Shown piece by piece: positions 23,510 to 35,473 of a stretch of DNA of 64,000 bases. Source of the DNA: Oenanthe sinensis (lineage: Eukaryota; Streptophyta; Magnoliopsida; Apiales; Apiaceae); assembly GCA_028671895.1 (NCBI GenBank), contig CM053796.1, forward strand, positions 28,022,860-28,086,859, read 5' to 3'. The notes beneath the pieces are model-generated. The model did no database searches. It was not told the DNA's origin and saw only the letters and a list, made by a program, of their open reading frames with translations. The first letter of the stretch is position 1; each line of letters opens with the position of its first letter. The position numbers were made by a program, and so were the translations under genes.

Positions 23510-24826
23510 ATGACCATGACTACTAACTTTTATCCTGAAGGAACATCGAGTTCGAGGCCACCACTTCTATTGGGTACTGAAAATTATAATTGGTGGAAAT
23601 ATAAAATGGAGATACATCTGAATAGAGAGCCACTTGAATGGAGAGTTGTCCAAAAGGGTCCGTTTGAGTTTAAAGACAAAGACGGCAAGGCGAAAGACAT
23701 TGATGATCTCACAGATGGTGAACTATCAAAGATGAGTTATAATGGCAGAGCAAGGAATACTCTAATGAATGGATTGTGTCTTACTGAATGTGACAAAATT
23801 TCTTCATGCAAGACGGAAAAAGAAATCTGGGATACCTTGGAATTATGTCATGAAGGTTCTAAAGGGATGAAAAAGGTGAAACTCAACAAGCTGATGAACG
23901 AGTTTGGGAATTTCAAGCTTGGAGAGGGAGAAACAATCAGAGAAAGTCAATCTAGATTTCAAATAAATATGAATGCTCTCACATAACTTGGCAAGGAGAT
24001 TCCTCAAGAATAAATAAATATGAAAATACTCAGTGCCATTTAGCTACGAACCAAAGGTGACTGCATTAGAATCTTCACCAACAATAGATGATATGGATAC
24101 CTTGGCAGTATTTGCTGAACTAGAACAGTTTGAAAGAAAAATAAAGGCTAGTCAAACAGAAATCATTCAAGCACCAGTGGCTAAGATGAAAAACTTGGCA
24201 CTTTATACTAATAACAGTAAGCTGGAATATGAAGAATCAGAAGATGAAGATATAGCTTTACTATCCAGAAAGATCAAGATGCTCATACACAAGATGAACA
24301 TGATGAAGAAAGAAAAAGACAAAAAATACTCCAGAGATTCAAAGGAGGAAAATTGCTTCGAATGTGGCAAGCCAGGACACTACGGAATGGACTGTTATAA
24401 GCTGAAGAACAAACAGCAAGCTGCTACAAATGAGAAAAAGAAATCAAAAACTCTTTTATCATGGAGTGATGATGAAGATTGTTCTGGTGATGAATCAAGT
24501 GGTGACATGGTCAACCTAGCACTTGTTGGTTTCGATAATGAAATACTTCAAGAGAATACGGAAGAAGTGTTGCTTGAAAGTGATGTTTCTGATTCATAAT
24601 CAGATGGTAGTGAGGTAAACTCCTTTTATTCTGGTAAACCATCTGGAACTATTATTCTGAAATCACTAACCATGCAGGAAACAGAAGTCATTTCGATAGA
24701 TGAGTTTTTAGCACTAAAAGCTAAGAACAGCAAGCTGGAAGAAAAGAATGTTTATCTCAAGGGAATGTTATATGATGTCTTGGATGGAAAGATGCCCAAT
24801 GATAACAGTGATGAACTTGTTCAATA
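23510..24826 (+). pseudogene. Copia gag of element C, frameshifted and truncated
   Basis: Gag packages the element's RNA into particles. The first frame (23510-23986) reads as the copia gag domain, with LLGTENYNWWKYKMEIHL, EIWDTLELCHEGS and KLNKLMNEFGNFKLGEGETI. A shift near 24030 moves it to a second frame. That frame carries the zinc knuckle CFECGKPGHYGMDC (CX2CX4HX4C, all four ligands present) near 24357-24398 and an acidic tail. Stops lie at 23984 and 24597. The frame ends abruptly at 24826, where the truncated 5' LTR of element D begins. No protease, integrase or reverse transcriptase of C is found, including to the right of D. Confidence 0.8.
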
Positions 24827-25851
24827 GGGATATTGACAATATGTTTGTTGTCACTTGTAACAATATGTTTAATATAGTTCAAATAGGTGACAGTAAGTCT
24901 AATAGTTACTGTCTTGTAAAAATGTAATAACATGATCCATGAAGTAAAAGTTCACAAACTGTTCAGGCACAACATGGGTTAAGACTTTGATAGTAACATT
25001 CTACACTGAACCCTATGACATAATATTCAAGTGACAACACAAAGGAATAGACGACAACAACTATTCCATTGACAGTAAACTTGGCGGAGAATGAAGACTC
25101 ACAGATAGCAAGTTGTACTGACAACACCTCTGGTGGGGATAGTTGACAGTAGATTTGGTGACAGAATGTTTGGCGCAACTCCAAAGGAATGACAACAAAC
25201 TCTGTGGAGCAATAGATACTTTCATCAAAGTGAAGCCAAAGGTTGACAGTACACTTTTGGTAAAACTGATAGGTTGTTTCAAGTAGCAGACTAGATAATG
25301 AAAACACAAAGAATAATTTAGACATTACTATCTAGTCTGTCAAGTCTATGACTGCAACTTGGGAGAAGACAAGCAAAAGATAAAGCGTGCTCAAGGAGTC
25401 AAAGATTTTTATACATCTCAGAACAACTTTATCTACAAATGGAATGAAGACAAGGTTGGACAAGAAAATCAAAGTTTCTATTTCAAGCTTTATTCTAGGA
25501 CAAAGAAAAAGTGCATCTATAAGTGGGATATGTGTTTCATTATAAATACACATATCTCACAAGTACTTTTCCTTATGCAACTGAGCTAGGTTTTCTCTCA
25601 AGCAAGAAACATTTGCAAATCCATTACTCATTGTTTCTTTGTAGCTAGAATACCCATTTCAGTTAGTTGTAGCAAAACAAAAAATAATAAAATTATTTTT
25701 TAAAATTAAACACCTGTCTTCAGTTGTTTACTTAGTTGTTTGCATTTCATAACTTACTTTTATTACTGACTTGTTTATTGTTAATAAGAATAGTGATAAT
25801 TTTGTAAGTTGCATTCAACCCCCACTTCTGCAACACTCATACTGTTTAATA
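24827..25851 (+). mobile_element. 5' LTR of element D, missing its first ~77 bp
   Basis: It aligns with the 3' LTR from GGATATTGACAATATG onward. In the 3' LTR that phrase lies about 77 bases inside the LTR, after the polypurine tract and CGTTAGGG. So the 5' LTR has lost its start. A TATA box (TATAAATA) lies at 25541-25548. The end is at TTTAATA, before the primer site. GACAGTA and TACTGTC motifs are frequent. Confidence 0.8.
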
Positions 25852-25853
25852 AC

Positions 25854-25864
25854 TGGTATCAGAG
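25854..25864 (+). other. Primer binding site of element D
   Basis: TGGTATCAGAG lies two bases after the LTR; the usual final C is replaced by A. Confidence 0.85.
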
Positions 25865-25902
25865 AGGCATGTTAGATATATATAACTTGAAAAGATCTAA
25901 AA

Positions 25903-28500
25903 ATGAGTGCACAGAAAGTAAGCATCATAAAAATACTCATATTTGACAAAGAACACTACAATTTTTGGAAAATAAAAATGATGTTGTTCATAAAAACAGC
26001 TAACCCACTTTACCCGGGAATTCTGGAAAATGGTCATTTTGTTCCTCAATCATATGTAGCTGAAACTACAGTAGATGTTGAAACAATACCAGCCTACTGG
26101 ATTTCTAAAAAAGTTTCAGAGTACAATGACACTGAAAAAGAAAAAGTATCTCTGGATGACTACCTGTAATTTATCATTATAGAAGCACTTGACAATGTCA
26201 TGTACAAAAACATTGTCAATTGTACTAGTGCAAAGCAAATATGGGAAACCATTGAGATTCTGTGTGAAGGAATAGAGGAGGTCAATGACAATCAAAGACA
26301 TATACTGGTGTCTCAGTATGAAGCCTTCATGGCTAAACCAAGTGAAGGACTGACAAAGATGTTCGAGAGATTTAACAGGTTAATCAATGACCTGCAGCTG
26401 CATGGCAAATACTATGAGAAAAAGGAGGTTAACATGAAATTCATGTTAACACTTCCTTAACATTTAGAGCACACGGTTACAGCTATAAGAGAGGGAAGAG
26501 ATATGTCAAAAGTGTCTCTTGAGACTTTATATGGCATTCTCAAAACCTATGAGCTAGAGTTGTTACAGAAGAGAGCTATTCAATCTAGCCAAAGGGGAAA
26601 GATGGCTAACACCTCAAATGCTCTAGTAGTTCAAGATTCAAAGTTGCTGCAGTTACAAGACTCTCAACATCAATAACAAATCAAGATTGAAGAAGTCACA
26701 GATGAAGATAAAAGTGTAACTCTTGAACTCAAGGAAGGTAATGAAGATGAGTTCTATACTTTGGAGGAACTGGATAACATAGAAAACAAAACAATGGCCT
26801 ACATGGCAAAGAAGTTCTCCAATCTGAGATTCAAAAAGAACAAAGCTTTCAAACCTAGAGGACAAAGCTCCAAGTTCAACAAGTCAAATACTTCAAAACC
26901 TGGAGGAAGTGGCAAAGGTGGATACAAAACAGGTATGGTGGATAGATCCACGATAAGGTGTTGTAACTGCAATAAGATGGAGTATTTTGCCACAGAATGC
27001 AAAAATCCAAAGCAAGTGAGAAGAAATGACAATGACTATGAGGAACTCAAATCCAAGTATGAAGCATTACTCAAAAAGCAACAAGGAAGAGCATTTGTGG
27101 CTGAAGGCAAGTGTTGGGAAGAGTATGATGAAAATGATGATAAAGAATATGAAAACTTAGCTCTCATGGCTAACTCAGGTGGTGACTCACCAACTTTATC
27201 AAGTCAGGTACCCATTCTTACTACTATAGATATGACTGCATCTGAGTATAAGAAAACTATTGAAAGTTTAAGTTCTGAAATTTTTAACATTCATACAAGC
27301 ATGGTAACTGCTAATGAAGAAAATGCTAAGTTAACTAGAGCTAATGAACTGTTGAAATGCAAACATGAAGAACTAGAACTTAAGCAGGTTGCTTTTGAGT
27401 CCTTACAACATGAAAATGAAATTCTCAAGAACAAGATAGTATGTGCTTCCCAGATTGGGAAATTTCTCAGAAAATAGATTTCTAAAAATGAACTTAAAAT
27501 CAAGGCTTACAAGAATTCTTCTTCATTGTTAAAATCATACCATGCTGATAATACTAAAATCAAAAGGTAGGTATATGATTTAACTATGAAAAGAAAAATG
27601 GTAAGAAATATACCGTAGAGGAATACTCTAGTTCTGTAAAACCTACTGTCAGACCCTCTATACTGAAAAGAGTTAAGAATCCCCTTTTTAAAAAGGTTGA
27701 GTTTGAATTTAATGAGGAATGACTAATTCTTAAGCAAGAGTTAGCTGATGAGGACAATGATATTGTCAATAGTACCTTTAAGTTAAAAGACACTGTCAAA
27801 TTCCCCAAGACAGTTAGTTTTACCCTTGACAGTACTCAGGGTCTAGAAGATGTTGTCAATACTAGCAAGATAGTAAGTTCAGAACTGCTGTCAAGATAGT
27901 AAGATCAAATCATACTGTCAAGATAGTTCCATCTCAACTTACTGTCAACACTAGTAAGACAATAACTTCTAAACCTACTATCATGAAGATCAAAAAGAAT
28001 AGAAATGAAAAGTTAAGAATAAAAAAAGAATAATTATGGCTATATTCTTAATTCTCCTAGAAAATTGTGTAACAATTGTGGGTCTTCTAGTCATTTAAAT
28101 CATGCATGTACCAAGAGTAAGTCTGAAGTGAAGTATGATACATCTGTAAATGGAAACTTGCATAGTACTCCCTTGTTAGATAAACAAGTATATCATTGTG
28201 GAAATATTGAATGTATGCCATGTAAAATGAACATTCTCAGTATTTGCTTTAACATGCCTATTGCCTCTAACAATGTATGCATGATAAATCTGTTAAAACT
28301 GAGAAGAAAAAGAATTCAAGCCCTCCTAATGACAGGATGAGCAAGCCACCCAAGAACAAGAATCTAAAACAAATTATCAAATCTAAATGGGTGGCCAAAG
28401 AAGTCTTACTTAAATCCAAGGAAGATCATATGTCTGAAAATGAAGTAAACTATGATACAGCTAAGGAAAAACGACCCAATGGAAATTGGGTATTAAAAGC
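25903..28500 (+). pseudogene. Sirevirus gag of element D
   Basis: Frame 1 runs through 25903-27477 with stops near 26167, 26458 and 26674. It carries the gag core (HYNFWKIKMMLFI, AKQIWETIEILCEG, GLTKMFERFNRLINDL). The first zinc knuckle near 26960 reads CCNCNKMEYFATEC: the expected His is Tyr, which would spoil zinc binding. A coiled-coil stretch follows (ANEENAKLTRANELLKCKHE). After more stops, a second knuckle at about 28068-28109 is complete (CNNCGSSSHLNHAC, CX2CX4HX4C). Two gag zinc motifs with a coiled coil between them fit Sireviruses. ACTGTCA motifs are dense at 27750-27990. Confidence 0.75.
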
Positions 28501-28599
28501 AACTTGAAAACTTTGCTTTGTAGGGCAACATGAAAAATAAAAGAATCATATGGATCATTGATAGTGAATACTCAGGACACATGACATGTGATAAAGCCC

Positions 28600-31500
28600 T
28601 GTTAGGTCCAAATATGTTTTAGAGGGGGGGTGAATACAACATTTCAACTTTGTGAAGCAATAAATACTTTATAATAAATGAACATAATGATTCAAGGAAT
28701 ATATGTCTTATATATAACTTGAAGGGGTTTCTATAACATTCATTACAATAGTACAACAGAAGTAAAGAAGGTAGTAAATGATATTAAGCTCTGTGAATAC
28801 TCTCTCTCTCTTTTACAAGTGTTTCTCTCAATATTGCTCTTCTTAAAATGTTACACGAGTACTTCTATTTATACTACTTGTAATCTATGACTTGTAGTCT
28901 TTAACAGATAAGATATGAGTGGTCCAATGTTGTCCACGTAAATCTTATCTTGTCTTGAAAGCTTGGAAATAGCCAACCAGATGATGCCATGTGTCATGTT
29001 GAAATTGTCCTCTATGTAGAACTTCTACATAGGAATTTCTACTTGTCATCTCGAACATTTAAGTAGAACTTCTACATAGGAATTTTCTACTTGTCATCTC
29101 GAACATTTAAGTAGAACTTCTACATAGGAATTTCTACATAGGCTCTATCTCGAATATTCTAAGTAGAACTTCTACATAGGAATTTCGAGATAGAAATGTT
29201 CTACTTGCAGAATTTCTACTTGGCTCTAAGTAGAAACTTATCTAGAATTTCTAGGTAGAAATTTCTACTTAGGTTCCCTTGTAAGTACTTAGAGAAATTC
29301 TGGGCTTCAACTAGAAACTTGAAAGGCATATGATAAGACCTATTTGTAATAAGTAGATGACAACTCAACTCAAGTAAGAAAATGAAGTAAGTAATAAATA
29401 ATGAGGAAGGAATCAAGTCAAAGAATGTCAACTAGACACAAAGAATCCTAATATCAGAAGTGTTCTAATGAAGCTGCTACTCTACACCGGAAGAAGTTCA
29501 TTAATATGTTCAAGCGTCGGCGAAAAATAAAGGAGTAGTATTTCAGAAGAGTTCAGAAGATACAGAAGATTCCAAGTGCCTACTACAAAGAGATTCCAAG
29601 AAAAGAAATATTGAAGACAAAGCTAGAAGCAAGACAAGACACAAAGACCACTATAACAGAAATGAGAATCAACATTGTAGTTAGTCATCCATGAACCAGA
29701 CCAGTGCACAGGTTGTCAACGATGTCAGTGAAGATTCGTCATCAAAAAGTTCAAGTGGTTAAAAAGGTTATTGTTGAAGAACAGAAGAGTTTTATCTACA
29801 TCAACAATAGTCAAGCCTTTAATTTAATTCTCTATTAATTAATTAAATTAATTAGTTAAATTAATTAGTAAATTAATTCACTCAGAATTAATTTATTTCT
29901 TAAATTAATTAAAGGATTAATTAATTTAGAATTATTTTAGAATGACAGAAGACAGAAGCTGGAAGCTCAAAGAGATACGGTACTGACTTGAAGAACAGAC
30001 GGAAAAAGAATTGACACGGAAGAAATGCAGAGTCATATATTCTTAAAAGTGGAACCCCGGTTGGAATTGATTTATCATTCCCAAGTCAAAAGGAGTTCGG
30101 TTCCAGACCATCAGAAGACCGCAGCTTAGAGCGTAAGGATTTATTTAATTAATAAATATTTTATTTATTGAGTAAATTATATTTATAAATATCTAAATAA
30201 TATTAGATATTTATTTTTATAATTTATGAATTAAATTTATTATTTATTAATCAAAGATTATAAGCTGTGCGGGTCGAAAAACATTTCTACGGAGCCTGTC
30301 TATAATAAGACGAAATAGGCCCCCATATTTGTTCAAATTGAAGTCGGCAGGTTTTTTAAAGATCCAATGGTAGGTTGCCACTTGTCCAAACAAGGAGAAA
30401 AGAAATGGAAAGCTTGCAGTTGAGCAAATGTCATACCGAACAATTCAATATGTCATACCGAGTAGAATGGTTCAAAAGGTCATGCTGAATGGATTTTTTA
30501 TTTAATTAAAAAGTCATACCGATTTTTTTAATTAATTAAAATAAGTCATACCGAATTTTCCTTGTTCAAAAGGTCATGCTGAATTGATTTTTTATTTAAT
30601 TAAAAAGTCATACCGATTTTTTAGTTAATAAAAAAGTCATACCGACCAAACAGAAGTCATGCCCAGCTATTTAAATGTCATACAAGGGTTAAAAAAAAGT
30701 CATACAGACTTAATTTCAATAAATTAAGTCATGCTGATAAAGGTCATACCAGCCATTTCCATTCTCTATAAATATGAGATGAAGGCTTCACTTTTCAGTA
30801 GTAAAAAAAAAAGTTCAGAAAAACAGCTCAAATTCAGTAATTTGTCTGCATTGTAATATTCACAGATTTCTGTGCTGAGTTTGGAATATAATTGTTAAAC
30901 ACGAACAGTTCATGTCAAATTTGTTCTAGATCATTTTATCAATTATATAACAGTTTTCTAAATATTAATTTTGTAATACTAATGAAGTTAAAATTATATC
31001 TTTCACTTGAATAGTATTTCATTATAATTAATATTTCGTGAGTAATTAAAATAATATTTTTAATCCAAATATTCCGTGATTAAATATTGATATTGTATTC
31101 AACCCCCCTTCTACAATATCAGGGACCAACAAAACTTCAATGCAACATCTTGAACTTGTTATTTCTTCTTGTCTTCTATATTCCTCAACAAGTTCTTGAA
31201 CATGGATCTCTATTACTGACATAAACTTGCTATCAATGTCCTGACACTTGATGCAATGGTCTGGTTCATAAGTTTCTAGTCTTGATAGGGTTCTTGCTTC
31301 TGAATAGATTACCATATTCAATTAGTAATGCAGCTTTCCAATTGTCGCTTTACTGATTCTTCACTTGAAATCAATTAGTCTTATTGATACTGATTGTTAT
31401 GATCTTGATTCTTTAAGTTACACATCACTGAGGCATGAACAACTTTGACTTGAACTTCTTCCAGTGATTTCATCTTTGATTGATCATAATTAATCATGTT

Positions 31501-31641
31501 AAATTGTATCAATTACCTTGTCTTCAATTCATATTGATTTCTTTGTGACTTCTTGTTCTTGATTGTCTTCCGGTTAAGTATCTTTTCTTTAGTTGAGTTA
31601 CATTAGATATAGTGTTACAAGTTTAGACACTCTGCCTTTCA
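28600..31641 (-). mobile_element. Inverted solo LTR of family A inside element D
   Basis: The insert is flanked by perfect 5-bp duplications AGCCC (28595-28599 and 31642-31646). On the minus strand it starts TGAAAGGCAGAG and ends ACCTAACA, like the 3' LTR of element A. There is no interior, so it is a solo LTR left by recombination between two LTRs. Its own length is about 1225 bp; the rest is a second LTR nested within it. The insertion splits D exactly in the protease region, and the D frame resumes in phase after the right duplication. Confidence 0.92.
29320..31131 (+). mobile_element. Solo LTR (1812 bp) nested in the family A solo LTR
   Basis: It starts TGAAAGGCATATG and ends CTACAATATCAGGGACCAAC then A, flanked by perfect duplications AAACT (29315-29319 and 31132-31136). 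The C-rich end followed by GGGACCAACA is like family E (8049-9440). The GAAGAAGTTCATTAA-ATGTTCA segment near 29490 is also shared with family E, so it belongs to a related family in the opposite orientation. A run of GTCATACCGA motifs lies at 30430-30740. No interior sequence remains. Confidence 0.88.
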
Positions 31642-31646
31642 AGCCC

Positions 31647-34600
31647 TGATATCACAGTTCAAGGAAATGGTTGGCCTTTATGTAACCTTTGGTGACAACA
31701 ACATTGGTTTCACAATGGGATATGACATTCTGGAAGTTGGAAATTTGAAGATTGAAAAGATTGCACTAGTAAATGGTTTGAAGCACAACCTGTTGAGTGT
31801 AATTCAATTTTGTGAAAGAGGATTCTAAGTTAGTTTCAATCAAGAAAGATGCTCCATTGTCAACAAGAAGACATGAGAAGAAGCTCTTCAAGGTGTAAGG
31901 AAATGAAGCCTCTTCATAGCGGACTTGGATTCTATAAGGAAAGATAAAGTTTACTATTTTTAAAGTAAGGCTTCTTCAAATGAAAGTTGGTTGTGTCACA
32001 AGAAGCTTTCACATTTAAACTTTAAAGCAATGAATTATCTAATGAAGAGAGAGTTGGTGAAAGGGCTTTCTCAACTTGAATTCTGTCAAGAAGAATTGTG
32101 TGAAAATTTCTAAAAAGGGAAGCTTAGGAGAGACACTCACAAAAGCACACCAAGTGGTTCAATTAATGAAGCATTTCAACTTATTCTCATGGACTTATTT
32201 GGTCATGTGAATGTGCAATCACTAATAAGAAAAAGATATGCCTTAGTGTTAGTTGATGACTTTTCAAGATACACTTGGGTGAGTTTCTTAGCAACCAAGG
32301 ATGAAGCTGCTCAAGAGATTATTGTTTTGGTAAGGGTTCTTGACAAGAATCTCAAGTATAAGGTGCAGACCCTGAGAAGTGACAATGGTACTGAGTTTAA
32401 AAACAGTATCATGAATGATTTCTGCAAAGACAATGGTATCACTCAACAATTCTCTACACCAAGGACACCTCAACAAAATGGTATTATGGAAAGAAAGAAT
32501 AGAACTCTCATTGAGGCTGCAAGAACAATGTTGAGTGAAACAAAACTTCCTACTTATTTATGGGGTGAAGCAATCAATACATCATGTTATACTCAAAACA
32601 TGACTGTAGTCAACAAGTCATATGGAAAGATACCCTATGAATTACTCACTGGAAGAAAGCCTACTATTAACTACTTTCATGTCTTTGGAAGCAAGTGATA
32701 CTTCATGAAAGATTCAACTGAGATCAAAGAAAAATTTGATACTAAAGCACTTGAAGGAATCTTCACGGGGTATGTAATTGACAGGACTACATACAGAGTC
32801 TACATCATTGATTACAAGACTGTAGAGGAGAGTGTAAATATCACCTTTGATGAAAAAAAATTCCTGGAGTTGAAGGAAGTCAAGAAACAGAACCTTTAGC
32901 CTTTGAAAATCAAGGCTATCTAGAAGAGATTGATGAAGACTCACCAAGAGTTGATCACACAATTTCTGGTCCAACAATTGTTCATATCCAGTCTGGAGAC
33001 AATAAAGGAACTGCTCAAACAACTGATTTCTCTAGGAATGTTCCCATGAATAGTGGACTTGAAGAAATTGATGTTGTCAACAGTGTAAGAGCAAAAGATG
33101 CTATCAACCAACAAGGTGTTGAAGACTCTAGTGACTCTCTAAGAGAAACAAAATGGAACAGAGATCACACTAATGATCTAATCATTGGTGATCCAGGAAT
33201 TGGAGTCAAAATAAGAAGAAATGTTGTCAATGAATGCATGTACTCTTATTTCCTTTCTCAAACTAAACCCAAAACTCTAGAAGAAGCATTGACTGATCCA
33301 GATTGGATTAATGTCATGCAAGAAGAGCTTAATCAATTTGAAAGAAGTTTTGTTTGAGAATTGGTTCCTAGACCAAAGAACAAATCTGTAATAGGCACCA
33401 AATGGGTTTATAGGAAGAAGATGGATAATTGTGGTACTATCACAAGAAAAAAAGCAAGGCTAGTGGAAAAAGGTTACGGTCAACATGAAGGGATTGATTA
33501 TGATGAAACATTTGCTCCTGTTGCCAGACTTGAGGCAATAAGAATCTTTTTGGATTTTGATGCATTCAACAACTTCAAGGTTTTTCAAATGGATGTTAAG
33601 AGTGTTTTTCTTAATGGAGTGCTAGAAGAAGAAGCGTATGTTGAACAGCTCTCAGGCTTTGAGGATAAAAAAATGTAAAATTTTGTGTACAGACTGCTCA
33701 AGGCATTGTATGGTTTAAAGCAAGCATCAAGGGCTTGGTACGACACTCTTTCCAAGTTTTTTCTTGAGAATAATTTTACAAGAGGGATTGTGGATAAAAC
33801 TCTTTTCTATAAAAAGCATGGAAATGATATCATTTTAGTCCAAGTTTAAGTTGATGACATCATCTTGGGCTCAACAAATGAAGATTTATGCAAGAAATTC
33901 TCAAAGTTAATGTAGAACAAATATAAGATGAGTATGACGGGTGAATTAGTATTCTTTCTTGGACTTCAAGTCTATCAAAAAGAAGATGGAATATTTATTT
34001 GTCAAACTAAGTATGTCAAGGATCTTTTGAAAAGATTTGACATGGAAGACTCATCTCCTGCAAAGACTTTAATCTCAACAGTAACTCAACTTAACAAAGA
34101 TCTAAAAGAAAATAAGGTGGACAACAAGATGTATAGAGGAATGATTGACTCTCTCCTCTACCTAACTTCCAGTAGGCCTGACATCATGTTTGCAACAGGA
34201 TTGTGTGCAAGGTTCCAGTCTGATCCAAAAGAGTCTCATTTAATGGCAGTAAAGAGAATCTTTAGATACTTAAAAGGCACTCAAGATTTAGGCCTTTGGT
34301 ATCCCAAATAGTCTAGTTTTGACTTAATTTGATATTTAGACTCAAACTATGTTAGTTGCAGAATAGACAGAAAGAGTACAACAGGAAGCTGTCCATTTTT
34401 GGGAGAAAGATTAGTTTCATGGTTTAACAAGAAGCAGCATTCTGTGTCAAATTCAGAAGCTGAATACATTGTAGTTGGTAGTTGTTGTGCTCAATTACTC
34501 TGGATGAGGAATCAATTACTAGATTATGGCTTGACACTAAAAGGCATTCCTATATTTTGTGATAACACAAGTGCAATAGCAATTTCTGAAAATCCAGTCC

Positions 34601-34787
34601 AACACTACAAGACAAAGCACATTGACATCAGACATCACTTCATAGAGAACATGTGGAACAAGGCACAATCACGCTAGTTTATGTGCCCATAGAGAAGCAA
34701 CTTGCAGACATTTTTACCAAACCATTGGATGAAAAGACATTCAACAGGCTAGTGAGTGAATTGGGTATGTTAAATTTATCATGTTAA
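31647..34787 (+). pseudogene. Copia pol of element D (PR end, IN, RT, RNase H)
   Basis: The polyprotein starts before the nested LTRs: a degraded protease site reads DSEYSGHMTCDKAL at 28560-28599, where DSGCSRHM would be typical, so Gly and Cys are lost. After the insert come the GAG-pre-integrase segment and integrase (32189-32698) with MDLFG, RSDNGTEF and NGIMERKNRT, so Asp, Asp and Glu are all present. Reverse transcriptase (33361-34311) has [17 protein letters not shown] and VDDIILGS, but the preceding Tyr codon is TAA at 33847-33849. RNase H (34399-34787) has SNSEAEYIVVGS and CDNTSAIAIS; a one-base shift near 34640 moves the end to another frame, which closes with LGMLNLSC. Many other stops make it inactive. 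Confidence 0.85.
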
Positions 34788-35473
34788 TGTAATTCTATAT
34801 TAGTTGAGTTAGTGATCAAAAATTTAGTTAACTGAAATTCACTACATATTAATGGCCTTTTAAGGTGTTTTGATTTTTATCATACTGAATATATGATGAT
34901 ATTTTGTTTGAGAGGTTAACTAATTTATTTTTAACTTAGTTTTTATGGTGTTATTAAACTATGCTGTCAAAATGGCTTGACAGTGTCCTTTCATCATACT
35001 GTCAAAGAGCTAAGTATAGTTACTGTCGATCACTTAGAGAAGTCTTGACAGTATAGTATGCAGGACTAGAAGTTACTGTCACGAAGATACTGTCAGTATT
35101 TATTGACAGTACTTTTATTTAAATTCTCTCATAACAAACTGTCAATAGTTAATAATAGGGTTATTCATTTATTTTTATATTATCTAACCACTAATGTTAC
35201 TGTCAAAAGTGTTTGTGATTTCTAGCACAGAATTTACTGTCAAGAAGCGAATGGATTAATAGATACAAATGTCAAATCAATAGATTGAAATTCAGCTTTG
35301 ATAGCTACTTTTTCATATTATTTATATACAAACAGTTAAAATCTCTCTCACTCTTTATTTCTCTTTAAACTCTCAAACTTTCTAATGCCCTAAAAACTCT
35401 CTACTCTCTCTCTGCAACTTCATCTCTTTCGTTCATATTCTCTACATTTCTAAACACATTTCATCCTGCAACC
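34788..35473 (+). other. Spacer of element D, rich in ACTGTC / GACAGT
   Basis: Non-coding gap between RNase H and the accessory ORF. At least 11 CTGTC or GACAG cores lie within about 34963-35240, in both orientations. The last 130 bases are pyrimidine-rich (CTCTCTCTCT near 35400) like a leader before the ORF at 35474. Confidence 0.7.
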
